Notes under the pieces: generated by a model
What the model was told of the DNA's origin: nothing
The model's database searches: none
What the model saw: only the letters and a program-made list of their open reading frames with translations
Made by a program: the position numbers and the translations under genes
Shown here: piece by piece, positions 38,785-47,427 of the stretch
Layout of the letters: every line of letters begins with the position of its first letter
Position numbering within the stretch: position 1 is the first letter of the stretch
NCBI GenBank assembly: GCA_003216535.1
Contig: QCIS01000005.1
Location: 1-64,000, forward strand
DNA: 64,000 bases
From: Prochlorococcus sp. AG-402-N08
GTDB taxonomy: Bacteria; Cyanobacteriota; Cyanobacteriia; PCC-6307; Cyanobiaceae
Direction of reading: 5' to 3'

Positions 38785-40338
38785 TTAATGCAGAAAATGT
38801 CGTTTTTGAGTTAATACCATTGAGATCCCTTTTTTATTACACATATCAATACTTTCTTGGTCTCTTAAACTTCCTCCTGGTTGGATAATAGCTTTTATTC
38901 CATACTCATTTGCTAGTTCTACAGTATCTGCAAATGGAAAAAATCCATCACTGGCTAAGACGGCGTCAGAACATAATTTTCCAGCAGCTTTTAATGCAAT
39001 TTTTGCTGCTCCAACTCTATTCATTTGACCAGCTCCAATTCCAATAGTTTTTTGGTCTTTTGCGATAACAATGGCATTAGACTTTACGTGTTTGCAAATT
39101 TTCCATGCAAAATTTAGATCTAGGTTGATTTGATTACTCGGATTTTTATTAGTTACTGAAATCCAATTTTCAGTTTTTTCTTCACTATCATCAGTATCTT
39201 GGACTAGTAATCCTCCCATGATTGATTTAGTAGCAGGTTGATTCTTTTTTGGAAGTTGAGCTTTTGAAAACTTTAAAATTCTTAAATTCTTTTTAAATTT
39301 TAAAATTTCTAAAGCTTCCTCATCAAACGATGGAGCTACGACACACTCTAAGAAAATATCTTTGAGGTGAATTGCGGCCTCAATATTAACATTTGAATTA
39401 AAAGCAACTATTCCTCCAAATGCACTAACTGAGTCGCATTCCAAAGCATTCAAAAATGCTTGAGAAGCTGAATTACTTATAGAGGCACCACAAGGATTAT
39501 TGTGTTTTAGAATAACAGAAGCAAATGTGTCGGTTGTAAGTTCATCTTTTTCTGCGTAGCCAAATTCCAAAACTGTTGAAAGTGCAGACTCAAGATCTAA
39601 TAAATTGTTATAACTCAACTCCTTACCCTGTAACTGTTCTGCTGAGTTCCATCCAATGTTACTTAAACCATACCAAAAAGCCTTTTGATGAGGATTTTCC
39701 CCGTATCTTAAAGTTTTGATTAGTGGATAAGATTCAATATATTTCGAAGACTTTAAATCTCTTTCTCTGCGTATCCAATTTGATATTGCAGTGTCATAGT
39801 CAGCGGTATGTTGAAAAGCTTCAAAGGCTAATTTTGCTTTAAATGATTCATTTAATTCCCCCTTATTCCTTTCTTCAAGAAATTCTTGATATTGACAAGG
39901 ATCTACCAATACGGAAACGTCTTTATGATTTTTAGCGGCAGAACGAATCATTGATGGCCCTCCGATATCGATATTTTCAATAGCATCTTCCCATTTAGAT
40001 CCTTTTTCAACAGTTTTCTTAAAAGGATATAAATTTACAACTACTAAGTCGATTAGTTCAAGATTGTTAGTTTCTATGTCTTTTTTATGTTCCTCATCAG
40101 TTCTCTTGGCTAAAATTCCTCCGTGGATTTTGGGATGTAGAGTTTTTACTCTTCCTCCAAGGATTTCTGGAGAATTAGTAAAATCTGCAACTTTAATAAC
40201 TGGAATTTTTGCTTCCATTAAATGATTAGCAGTTCCTCCACTTGATAGAATTTTATAATTAAATTTTTCTACCAATTCTCTACAAAATGGGATTATATTT
40301 TTTTTATCAGACACACTTACTAAGGCTAATGATGACAT
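38785..40338 (-). CDS. purH: Bifunctional AICAR formyltransferase / IMP cyclohydrolase
   Basis: A 517-residue enzyme catalysing the last two steps of IMP synthesis. The N-terminal cyclohydrolase half starts LALVSVSDKKNIIPFCREL and has SSGGTANHL, GGRVKTLHPKIHGGILAKR and SMIRSAAKNHKDVSVLVDP. The C-terminal AICAR transformylase half includes LRYGENPHQKAF, VILKHNNPCGAS, and SDGFFPFADTVELANEYGIKAIIQPGGS near the end. Length is normal. It is divergent from the esterase gene with 33 bases between starts. Confidence 0.98.
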   Translation of the reverse strand: MSSLALVSVSDKKNIIPFCRELVEKFNYKILSSGGTANHLMEAKIPVIKVADFTNSPEILGGRVKTLHPKIHGGILAKRTDEEHKKDIETNNLELIDLVVVNLYPFKKTVEKGSKWEDAIENIDIGGPSMIRSAAKNHKDVSVLVDPCQYQEFLEERNKGELNESFKAKLAFEAFQHTADYDTAISNWIRRERDLKSSKYIESYPLIKTLRYGENPHQKAFWYGLSNIGWNSAEQLQGKELSYNNLLDLESALSTVLEFGYAEKDELTTDTFASVILKHNNPCGASISNSASQAFLNALECDSVSAFGGIVAFNSNVNIEAAIHLKDIFLECVVAPSFDEEALEILKFKKNLRILKFSKAQLPKKNQPATKSIMGGLLVQDTDDSEEKTENWISVTNKNPSNQINLDLNFAWKICKHVKSNAIVIAKDQKTIGIGAGQMNRVGAAKIALKAAGKLCSDAVLASDGFFPFADTVELANEYGIKAIIQPGGSLRDQESIDMCNKKGISMVLTQKRHFLH

Positions 40339-40371
40339 TATTGGAAAATTTGCTTACTTAAGAATATAAAC

Positions 40372-40989
40372 ATGAAATACGATATCAATCATGAATTTGT
40401 TTCGATTACCTCTCAAACTGCAACTCATAGAATTATTTTGATACATGGTTGGGGAGCTGATGCAGACGATCTTTTAACATTTGGAAAGGAGGTTACAGAT
40501 AAGATAAATTTTGATTTCGAAGTAATTTCTTTGAGGGCCCCTGGATTGCATCCAAGCGGTCAGGGAAGACAGTGGTATGGATTGTACCCACATGATTGGA
40601 ATGGAGCTGAGTTTGAAGTAAATAAACTTTTGGGCACATTAAAAAAATTTGACACTGATCAGATTCCACTAAAAAAAACAATTTTATTGGGTTTCTCTCA
40701 GGGGGCAGCTATGGCAATTGATGCAGGATTAAAATTAAATTTAGGATTAATTGTTGCTTGCAGTGGTTATCCACATCCAAACATGGTCCCGGGAGAAAAT
40801 TGCTCACCACTAATAATTAGTCACGGTTTATTTGATGATGTGGTGCCTATAGATGCTTCAAGGACTATTTATGAAAAGGTAAAGAGTAAGTCTTCTAAAT
40901 TTTGTGAATTACTAGAATTCGATGGATTTCATCAAATTGATTCAAATTTAATTAATTTTATAAGTTCAAATGTAAGTAATATTTTTTAA
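40372..40989 (+). CDS. Phospholipase/carboxylesterase family alpha/beta hydrolase
   Basis: A 205-residue serine hydrolase of the small carboxylesterase family. The nucleophile elbow GFSQGAAMA near residues 108-116 carries Ser. An Asp (GLFDDVVP) and a His (FDGFHQI) near the C-terminus complete the triad. HGWGADADDLL is the oxyanion-hole region. The substrate is unknown. Its stop overlaps the convergent DUF3155 gene by 4 bp. Confidence 0.87.
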   Translation: MKYDINHEFVSITSQTATHRIILIHGWGADADDLLTFGKEVTDKINFDFEVISLRAPGLHPSGQGRQWYGLYPHDWNGAEFEVNKLLGTLKKFDTDQIPLKKTILLGFSQGAAMAIDAGLKLNLGLIVACSGYPHPNMVPGENCSPLIISHGLFDDVVPIDASRTIYEKVKSKSSKFCELLEFDGFHQIDSNLINFISSNVSNIF

Positions 40990-41354
40990 ACAAAAGCATA
41001 TTCGTATTCTTCAATCTCTTCCCAATCATCTGCAGTAAGTTCTAGACCTTCAAATATTTTTTCTTCACCAATTCCTTCAACTACAACTTTTAGTGATGGA
41101 AATAAAAAATGATTTTCTTCAGCATATTGAGCGCTAAATAACCCTTTTTCCCCCCAAAAAAACCTATCCGTGGTATGTTCATTTCTTCTGACGTTGAAAA
41201 CTGAAGGAGCAGAGAGACCATTTTCAGCTATGAATCTTCTTGCTGCTGTAACTGGTTTATGTTTGCCAGTTTCGATATGATAAATAGGCACATGAGCCAT
41301 TACCCTTTGGCCAGCCAATCTTCTTCTGCTGATTCTTTTTCTTTTTTTTGACAT
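40986..41354 (-). CDS. DUF3155 family protein
   Basis: A 122-residue protein with a very basic N-terminus (MSKKRKRISRRRLAGQRVMAH) and an acidic C-terminus. The HIETGKHKPVTAARRFI segment is the cyanobacterial DUF3155 signature. The basic start suggests nucleic-acid or ribosome binding, but the function is not known. A strong Shine-Dalgarno AGGAGT (complement of 41363-41368) lies 8 bases before the ATG, rare in this window. A perfect inverted repeat at 41382-41410 lies in its leader. Confidence 0.85.
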   Translation of the reverse strand: MSKKRKRISRRRLAGQRVMAHVPIYHIETGKHKPVTAARRFIAENGLSAPSVFNVRRNEHTTDRFFWGEKGLFSAQYAEENHFLFPSLKVVVEGIGEEKIFEGLELTADDWEEIEEYEYAFV

Positions 41355-41381
41355 TGATTGGTACTCCTGAAATTATTAATG

Positions 41382-41410
41382 AGATTAGTCTTATTTATTT
41401 TTACTAATCT
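41382..41410. promoter_or_regulatory. Perfect inverted repeat upstream of the DUF3155 gene
   Basis: AGATTAGT (41382-41389) and ACTAATCT (41403-41410) form an 8-bp inverted repeat with a 13-base spacer. It begins 28 bases upstream of the DUF3155 ATG. It could be an operator or a leader stem-loop; no known regulator is implied. Confidence 0.4.
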
Positions 41411-41445
41411 TATATATGTGATTTTAAATTCACTTCAAATTACAT

Positions 41446-41520
41446 AGAGGACCCATCAACCCCTGATGTAGCTTAAAATATGATTAGATGTTCATATTTA
41501 AGGCTGGCAAAGTCAGACCT
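41446..41520. ncRNA. Candidate structured RNA: three consecutive hairpins
   Basis: In the 246-base gap between the divergent DUF3155 and histidine-kinase genes, three hairpins follow each other: CATCA/TGATG (41454-41468, loop ACCCC), AAATATGA/TCATATTT (41476-41499, loop TTAGATGT), and AGGCTGGC/GTCAGACCT (41501-41520, loop AAA with one G-T pair and one bulged A). The stretch is GC-richer than its flanks. Orientation is undecided. It may be a small RNA, or the leader of either flanking gene. I match it to no known family. Confidence 0.35.
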
Positions 41521-41600
41521 CTTTATATATCTTAATACTTTTTTCATATTTTACAAGCCCTTTTCAGATTTTTTTTAAATTTCTCAAAATTTCACCAATT

Positions 41601-42737
41601 ATGAATCTCTCAAAAAAATTTGAAGAATTAATCATAAAACAGTTAGAGAGTTTTGGTTGCTCAATGGGCGTGACTAATTTAGTTATGTATCTTGCTTCAG
41701 CTAAGCAAGGAACTAAAGCATCTTTTGAAATGATTGGTCAATGGCCACAAATTGATAGGCTTTTAATATCAATAGAGGATGATCCTTCACTAAAAGTTTC
41801 ATCTCCCAATAGAAGATGGTACCCTCTTCAAGAAAACGATATTCTACTTGGTGTCCTCAGGGTAGAAACTGATTTGCAAGGGGGGAATTGGCCCATATCT
41901 CTTGATTCTAGGTTAAAAGCGCTTTCAATATCTTTAGCTAAATGCGTCTCTATCGAATTAGAACGTCAAAATAAAAATGAAGAAATCAATTATTTAAAAA
42001 ATCAAGTCAATGTCATAATCCATCAATTAAGGAATCCATTAGCTGCTCTAAGGACATATGCAAAATTACTAATAAAAAGACTTGGTTCAGATGATGACTC
42101 TATTGAAATAGTTGAACGCATGATAATAGAGCAAAAACAAATTAATCAATATATGGATTCTTTTGCGCAATTAAATTCACCTATTCAACTTCCTCTAGAA
42201 ATTGGAGAGGAAAGATTATTATTACCCCCAAATTTAGATAACAATAAGGTAATAACTGTTCAGAGTTTATTGAGGCCAATACTAGCAAGGGGTAAAGCTA
42301 ATGCAAACTTAGAGAATAGAGATTGGACTGAACCCTCTCTTTGGCCAGATTGGACTTTATCACCACTAAAGGCAAAATATGCTGTTATTGCTGAAATTGT
42401 TGCTAATTTATTAGAAAATGCGTTTAAATATGCCCAAAAACATGCTGAGATTGGCCTCGTAATTACAAGTAAAGGGCTGTGTATATTTGATGATGGTAAA
42501 AAAATAACTAAAAATGAAAACGAGAAAATTTTTCAAAAAGGTTTTAGAGGATCTGCAGCTAAGAAGAAGGACGGCACTGGTGTGGGACTTTTTTTAGCGA
42601 GGAAATTAGCAAAACAAATTGGAGGAGAATTGAGATTGCTGGAAAATTACTCGATTGATAATACTGAGAAATTAAAAAATTTTAAAGAGAAAAATGTTTT
42701 CTATTTAGAACTTCCTATAAAAGAGTTGCATGCATAA
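41601..42737 (+). CDS. Two-component sensor histidine kinase, Hik2/CSK-like
   Basis: A 378-residue soluble kinase without membrane helices. An N-terminal GAF-like region (about residues 1-120) precedes the DHp domain, with the phospho-His in IIHQLRNPLAALRTYAKLL (His141). The ATPase domain has N-box NLLENAFKYA at 269-278, a degenerate G1 box (IFDDGKK) and G2 GTGVGLFLARKL near 329. The H-box and layout resemble cyanobacterial Hik2 and the chloroplast sensor kinase, which respond to redox or salt. No response regulator is adjacent. The 3' end overlaps convergent cobS by 23 bp. Confidence 0.85.
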   Translation: MNLSKKFEELIIKQLESFGCSMGVTNLVMYLASAKQGTKASFEMIGQWPQIDRLLISIEDDPSLKVSSPNRRWYPLQENDILLGVLRVETDLQGGNWPISLDSRLKALSISLAKCVSIELERQNKNEEINYLKNQVNVIIHQLRNPLAALRTYAKLLIKRLGSDDDSIEIVERMIIEQKQINQYMDSFAQLNSPIQLPLEIGEERLLLPPNLDNNKVITVQSLLRPILARGKANANLENRDWTEPSLWPDWTLSPLKAKYAVIAEIVANLLENAFKYAQKHAEIGLVITSKGLCIFDDGKKITKNENEKIFQKGFRGSAAKKKDGTGVGLFLARKLAKQIGGELRLLENYSIDNTEKLKNFKEKNVFYLELPIKELHA

Positions 42738-43479
42738 ATAACATTGCAGTTTCGACTAATACAACACTTGCACCGCAGGCATCTCCATTGAAGCCTCCAA
42801 TTTTATTCCCCAGAATGTTTGGAATAGAATAACTTAAAAAAATACCAACCAAAATAAGAATTAAACATTTAATTAATATTGCTTGGGATGTAATTGAAAC
42901 TAATTGGTATGTAATGAAAAATAAAAGAAAAATAATGGAGATCAAAGACTCTTTTTTAAATCCATTCCAAAACTTTTTATGACTAATAGATTTTTTCTTA
43001 TAACTCATATATTTGAACTTTTCGATAAAAAATAAATTTGAAAATCTTCCCCAAAATAGGCATATTGGTAAAACAAAAATTATTAGGTTTTGAATTTTGA
43101 GTATGCAAGCAATTTGAATTAAAGTTATAAAAATTAAAGATTGAACGCCAAATGAACCAACTTTACTGTCTTTCATCGCTTTTAAACGTTTCTTTTTACC
43201 CGCAAAAATACCATCGAAAGTATCCATTAAACCATCGAGGTGTAGACCACCAGTAATTAAATATCCTGAAGCCAAACAAATTAATGCAGATTCATAAATT
43301 GACCAAGAGTTTGTTCTTAAGAAAATAAAAATATAACTCTGTATTGTTCCAATAAAAAATCCTAAAAGCGGCGCAAATTGTGCAATATTTTTAAATTCGG
43401 GTTTAATTAAGGGTATCTTTGGAAATGTCGTATAAAATATCCAAGAACCTGCAAAATTTTTTATTAAGTAATTTTTGAT
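42715..43479 (-). CDS. cobS: Adenosylcobinamide-GDP ribazoletransferase, probable non-canonical start
   Basis: A membrane enzyme joining adenosylcobinamide-GDP and alpha-ribazole, a late cobalamin step. The GGLHLDGLMDTFDGIFAG motif and KVGSFGV are clear. The first standard start in frame is a TTG at 43275, in the middle of a conserved helix. The open frame continues upstream to a TAA at 43489-43491 and encodes typical CobS sequence (AGSWIFYTTFPKIP, then IAQFAPLLGFFIG), but has no ATG, GTG or TTG. ATC at 43477-43479 would give 254 residues, the normal length; ATA at 43464 is another option. A frameshift at the T6/A4 run near 43453-43462, linking to a TTG at 43498, is also possible. Confidence 0.85.
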   Translation of the reverse strand: MKNYLIKNFAGSWIFYTTFPKIPLIKPEFKNIAQFAPLLGFFIGTIQSYIFIFLRTNSWSIYESALICLASGYLITGGLHLDGLMDTFDGIFAGKKKRLKAMKDSKVGSFGVQSLIFITLIQIACILKIQNLIIFVLPICLFWGRFSNLFFIEKFKYMSYKKKSISHKKFWNGFKKESLISIIFLLFFITYQLVSITSQAILIKCLILILVGIFLSYSIPNILGNKIGGFNGDACGASVVLVETAMLFMHATLL

Positions 43480-43553
43480 GAGATAAAATTAGATTCAATA
43501 TTAAATAATAGGGTAGATTAATAAAAAAGGATCAAAAAATTTTATAACTTATC

Positions 43554-44672
43554 GTGTTTGAATTTGAAATTACATCGAATTGCAGTAATACAGAAGCAAG
43601 AACTGGTATATTTCATACTCCAAACGGTCAGGTAAAAACACCAAAATTCATGCCTGTGGGTACTTTGGCAACGGTTAAAGGAATTTCATCTGAGCAGTTA
43701 ATCTCTACAGGATCAGAAATGATTCTCTCAAATACCTTTCATCTTCATTTACAACCTGGAGAAAAATTAATTAAAGAATCTGGCGGAATACATAAGTTCA
43801 TGAATTGGCCTAATCCTATTCTTACTGATTCAGGCGGATATCAAGTTTTTAGTTTGGCCAAATTAAATAATATTACTGATAATGGTGTGGAGTTTAAAAA
43901 TCCAAGAGATGGTAGTCATGTATTTTTATCTCCTGAAAAAGTAATACAGATTCAAATGGATCTTGGATCGGATGTTGCGATGGCTTTTGATCATTGTCCT
44001 CCGCATACAGCTAACGAAAATGATATTGAGGAATCTTTACATAGAACTCATACATGGTTACAAAAATGTGTTGAGACTCATCAGAAATCCAATCAAGCAT
44101 TATTCGGAATAGTTCAAGGTGGTAAGTATCCGAGATTAAGAGAACATAGCGCAAAATTTACAAGTTCTTTTGATCTGCCTGGAATAGCAGTGGGAGGTGT
44201 AAGTGTTGGAGAGGCAGTTGAAGAAATACATAGTGTCATTAATTACGTCCCGAAATTCTTACCAATAAATAAACCAAGATATTTAATGGGAATTGGCTCT
44301 TTAAGAGAAATTTCTTTAGCTGTTGCTAATGGATTCGATATATTTGACTGTGTTTTGCCTACAAGACTAGGAAGACATGGGACTGCATTTCTTAATGATG
44401 AAAGATTGAATTTACGAAATGCTCGATTTAAAAATGACTTTTCTCCAATTGACAAAACTTGTAAATGCGAAACCTGTAAGTCCTATTCTCGTGCATATTT
44501 GCATCATTTAATTAGAAATGATGAAATATTAGGTCTCACTTTAATAAGTCTGCATAATATTGCTCATTTAATAAGATTTACCAATGCTATTTCTACTGCA
44601 ATTAAAGATAATTGTTTTACAAATGATTTCGCTCCTTGGAAAACATCCTCTATTGCTCACCATACGTGGTAA
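43554..44672 (+). CDS. tgt: Queuine tRNA-ribosyltransferase
   Basis: A 372-residue enzyme exchanging guanine-34 for preQ1 in GUN-anticodon tRNAs. The catalytic barrel has [11 protein letters not shown] near residue 90, the nucleophile region [24 protein letters not shown] and [15 protein letters not shown]. The zinc site is [17 protein letters not shown] near residues 303-319. The start is GTG at 43554. psbK follows after 33 bases on the same strand. Confidence 0.97.
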   Translation: MFEFEITSNCSNTEARTGIFHTPNGQVKTPKFMPVGTLATVKGISSEQLISTGSEMILSNTFHLHLQPGEKLIKESGGIHKFMNWPNPILTDSGGYQVFSLAKLNNITDNGVEFKNPRDGSHVFLSPEKVIQIQMDLGSDVAMAFDHCPPHTANENDIEESLHRTHTWLQKCVETHQKSNQALFGIVQGGKYPRLREHSAKFTSSFDLPGIAVGGVSVGEAVEEIHSVINYVPKFLPINKPRYLMGIGSLREISLAVANGFDIFDCVLPTRLGRHGTAFLNDERLNLRNARFKNDFSPIDKTCKCETCKSYSRAYLHHLIRNDEILGLTLISLHNIAHLIRFTNAISTAIKDNCFTNDFAPWKTSSIAHHTW

Positions 44673-44705
44673 CGTCTTATCATAATTAATTAATTAATCA
44701 AAAAG

Positions 44706-44846
44706 GTGCTCATTCTATTTAATACATTCGCTGAATTGCCAGAGGCTTACAGGGCCTTTGCTCCAACTGTTGATGTTCTTCCACTAATTCCTTTATTTTT
44801 CTTTTTATTAGTATTTGTTTGGCAAGCTGCAGTTGGATTTAAATAA
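44706..44846 (+). CDS. psbK: Photosystem II protein PsbK
   Basis: A 46-residue single-helix PSII core subunit near CP43. The conserved part is [21 protein letters not shown] followed by [17 protein letters not shown]; the mature protein starts near the Lys/Pro region after processing. The start is GTG at 44706, preceded by AAAAAG, and the stop is TAA at 44844. It follows tgt by 33 bases. Confidence 0.96.
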   Translation: MLILFNTFAELPEAYRAFAPTVDVLPLIPLFFFLLVFVWQAAVGFK

Positions 44847-44872
44847 AATTCTTATAGTTTAGATTGTCATTA

Positions 44873-45877
44873 TTAGAAAGGATTCTCAAGTAAAATCGCA
44901 TCTCCAGAATTTTCTACAGCAGACTCTATAAAATCAGCAATTTTTAAAGCTCTTGAGGCTTGCTCACCATCTACTTCAGGAATTTCTTTGCCTTGAACAC
45001 ATTTAAGAAAATGCTCCAGTTCTGCATAAAGAGGTTCAATGGAGGTTGTACTAACTTCTTCTACATATCCATCATTTCTATAAACTAATTCGCCATGCTC
45101 TGCTGTGTATGATTCATGAGACTTTCGATGGATTTGTAAAGAGTGATTTAAAAAATCAGTTTCAACTAGCCCATTTTGACAGTGAGCACTTAAACTTCTA
45201 ATTTTTTTGTGACTCATTTTGCTGGCAGTTAAGCTTGCTATAACATTATTTTTAAAAACTAAAGTAGCATTGACATAATCTATTAATCCTTTGCTATTTC
45301 TGCCTCCAACAGCCGCTAATTTTTGTATTTTTGAGTTTACAAGCTCTAAAACAAGGTCAATGTCATGAATCATTAAATCCATTACTACTGATACATCATT
45401 TGCTCTGTCTGCATGAGGACTGTGCCTCCTTGCTTCTAAAACAACAATTTCTTCATTATGTACTATTTTATTTAATTCCCTAAAAGCAGGATTAAATCTC
45501 TCAATATGCCCAACTTGTAATAGACAGTTACTTGCATTAGCAGCCTCTATTAAAGATATTGCTTCTAACTCGTTTGCTGCAATTGGTTTTTCAATGAGTA
45601 CGTTAGTACCTTCATTGAGACAATCTAGTCCTACTTTTTGATGAAGCAGTGTCGGAACAGCGATACAGATAGCATCAACTTTTGGAATTAAGTCCTTATA
45701 ATCTTTGAACCATTCACATTGAAATTGCTCAACAGCTAATTTACCTCTTTCTTCATTTGGATCTGCGACTCCAATCAGATTTGCATCTTTGAGTAAACTT
45801 AGTACTCGAGCATGATGCCAGCCCATATTCCCTATACCTATGACTCCAACCTTTACGGGTGATGAGGTTGGTTGCAT
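44873..45877 (-). CDS. Gfo/Idh/MocA family NAD(P)-dependent oxidoreductase
   Basis: A 334-residue two-domain dehydrogenase. The Rossmann N-terminus VGVIGIGNMGWHHARVL carries the glycine-rich loop, and IEKPIA near residue 95 holds the catalytic Lys. The C-terminal domain has the HxxD-type segment MIHDIDLVLEL near residue 170. Substrates in this family are sugars, inositols or related compounds, and which one applies here cannot be told. It is not next to an obvious sugar-biosynthesis cluster. Confidence 0.88.
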   Translation of the reverse strand: MQPTSSPVKVGVIGIGNMGWHHARVLSLLKDANLIGVADPNEERGKLAVEQFQCEWFKDYKDLIPKVDAICIAVPTLLHQKVGLDCLNEGTNVLIEKPIAANELEAISLIEAANASNCLLQVGHIERFNPAFRELNKIVHNEEIVVLEARRHSPHADRANDVSVVMDLMIHDIDLVLELVNSKIQKLAAVGGRNSKGLIDYVNATLVFKNNVIASLTASKMSHKKIRSLSAHCQNGLVETDFLNHSLQIHRKSHESYTAEHGELVYRNDGYVEEVSTTSIEPLYAELEHFLKCVQGKEIPEVDGEQASRALKIADFIESAVENSGDAILLENPF

Positions 45878-45927
45878 AATTTCAAATTCATATATTAATT
45901 ATCATTATCCTCTATAGGGAGCCACAT

Positions 45928-47196
45928 TTAGCTTTTGGGAAGAATTATTTTAACACGATCAATTTTTGGACCTGACATAGAAATAACTTCAAATTTAACT
46001 TTATTAAAATCTAAAACGTCGCCAATTTTTGGAACCATTTGAAATTTTTCTAGCATAAATCCAGCAAGAGTATGGTAATCGGCCCCTTCCGGAATAGCAC
46101 ATCCTAACTTCTTATTGATATCAATAATTTCTGATTGTCCAGCTATTGACCATTTTTTTGAGTAATTATCTAACATTCTCATATCTGAATAAATTCTATT
46201 GTTGAGCATTTCCTCTCCAACTATTTCGCCATTTAGATCAGCTGCAGTTATGAGCCCCTCTGTTCCACCGTGTTCATCAACAACTAGTAAGAAAGGATTG
46301 TAGTCTCTTACTATTGGAAATATTTCTGCTAATGAACATGTTTCTATTATTTTTGTCACTGGTAGAAGGAAGGGCACCAATAATGTATTGGCTTCCAATT
46401 CACCTTTTGATATTGGCTTAGCTAGATAACGCAAATCTAATACACCTAATACATCATCTAAAGACTCACCAATCACAAAGAAGCGAGCATGGCGAGTTTT
46501 ATCTACTTGTTTCATAAGTTCTGAAAAGGTTATATTTTTTGGTAAAGTGACCATTTCAGATCTTGGAATCATTACTTCTTTAACTTGTGTATCTTTTAAA
46601 GCAAAAACTCCTTCAAGAATATTCTTCTCATCTGGTTTTAAACCTGTTACATTATTTGTTTCTATAAGAGTTTCTAATTCTCCTGCGGATAAACCCGAGT
46701 TTAAAGAATCCCATTTGTTATTTAAATTGAACAAGCCTAAACATGCGCTAGCAAAAAATTCTATTGTCTTAACTATAGGATTCATACCTTTTCTTACGGC
46801 ATCGAATATTGTGGTTAGCCTTAATGCAGCAGATTCTGGATTGTTAATTACTAGGGCTTTAGGAATTAGTCCAGAAACAAGAGTAACAATTAAAACAACA
46901 AATAAAAATAATAGAAGATCATAAAATCTATTTGACAAAATATTGCCTTTCCAATAATCATTAGCCACGTTATTGCTGAGCCATCCAATAGCAATTAATG
47001 AAATTGTTACTCCAAATTGAGAAGCAATTAATGAAGATCTAAAGCGTTTTTGAATTTTTAAAATTGAAAATGCTCCTTTCTTTTTTTCTTCTATTAACCT
47101 TAAAACTTTGCTTGGCCTTATTAATAAAAAAGAAAGTTCACTCGCCGCGAAAAAAGCTGGTAAAAATAAAAGAAATAAAAGTAGAGTTATTTTCAT
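45928..47196 (-). CDS. CNNM/CorC-type membrane protein with CBS domains
   Basis: A 422-residue protein of the HlyC/CorC/TlyC (DUF21) family. Three or so membrane helices occupy residues 1-20, 55-75 and 88-110. Two CBS domains span about residues 205-325 (VMIPRSEMVTLPKN and VVDEHGGTEGLITAADL). A C-terminal CorC_HlyC domain (ADYHTLAGFMLEKF, IGDVLDF) closes the protein. Members are implicated in Mg2+ or Co2+ handling or efflux. The older name hemolysin is not supported functionally. Confidence 0.92.
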   Translation of the reverse strand: MKITLLLFLLFLPAFFAASELSFLLIRPSKVLRLIEEKKKGAFSILKIQKRFRSSLIASQFGVTISLIAIGWLSNNVANDYWKGNILSNRFYDLLLFLFVVLIVTLVSGLIPKALVINNPESAALRLTTIFDAVRKGMNPIVKTIEFFASACLGLFNLNNKWDSLNSGLSAGELETLIETNNVTGLKPDEKNILEGVFALKDTQVKEVMIPRSEMVTLPKNITFSELMKQVDKTRHARFFVIGESLDDVLGVLDLRYLAKPISKGELEANTLLVPFLLPVTKIIETCSLAEIFPIVRDYNPFLLVVDEHGGTEGLITAADLNGEIVGEEMLNNRIYSDMRMLDNYSKKWSIAGQSEIIDINKKLGCAIPEGADYHTLAGFMLEKFQMVPKIGDVLDFNKVKFEVISMSGPKIDRVKIILPKS

Positions 47197-47214
47197 TCAA
47201 TGACAAATGAATAA

Positions 47215-47287
47215 TGGGGGTGGCGAGGATCGAACTCGCCTTAGCCAAATTATGAGTTTGGTGCATTCACCAGATTGCTACACCCCC
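47215..47287 (-). tRNA. trnM-CAU: tRNA-Met (CAU), elongator type
   Basis: A 73-base tRNA on the minus strand. GGGGGTG pairs with CACCCCC, with discriminator A. The anticodon stem CCAAA/TTTGG encloses CTCATAA, giving CAU. The acceptor stem is fully paired at its first position, so it is not an initiator tRNA. A CAU anticodon could also belong to a lysidine-modified tRNA-Ile2, which sequence alone cannot exclude. Confidence 0.93.
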
Positions 47288-47427
47288 AAGGGAATTTATG
47301 TAATTTTAATTACATTGAATTTCAATATACAATATAAAAATAATATTTCAAAAAACACCTCATTAGGAAGTTTTTGTGAGATTTCTTTTTTTCTTCTAAT
47401 CTTTAAATATAAATTAAACTTTCACTA

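Noticed and set aside
41480-41578. A 32-codon ATG frame inside the three-hairpin region
   Set aside because: It is short, hydrophobic and Phe-rich as expected from T-rich DNA, and the stem-loops explain the sequence better. It cannot be excluded.
42715-43275. cobS starting at the TTG at 43275
   Set aside because: The protein would begin inside a conserved membrane segment and be about 65 residues too short.
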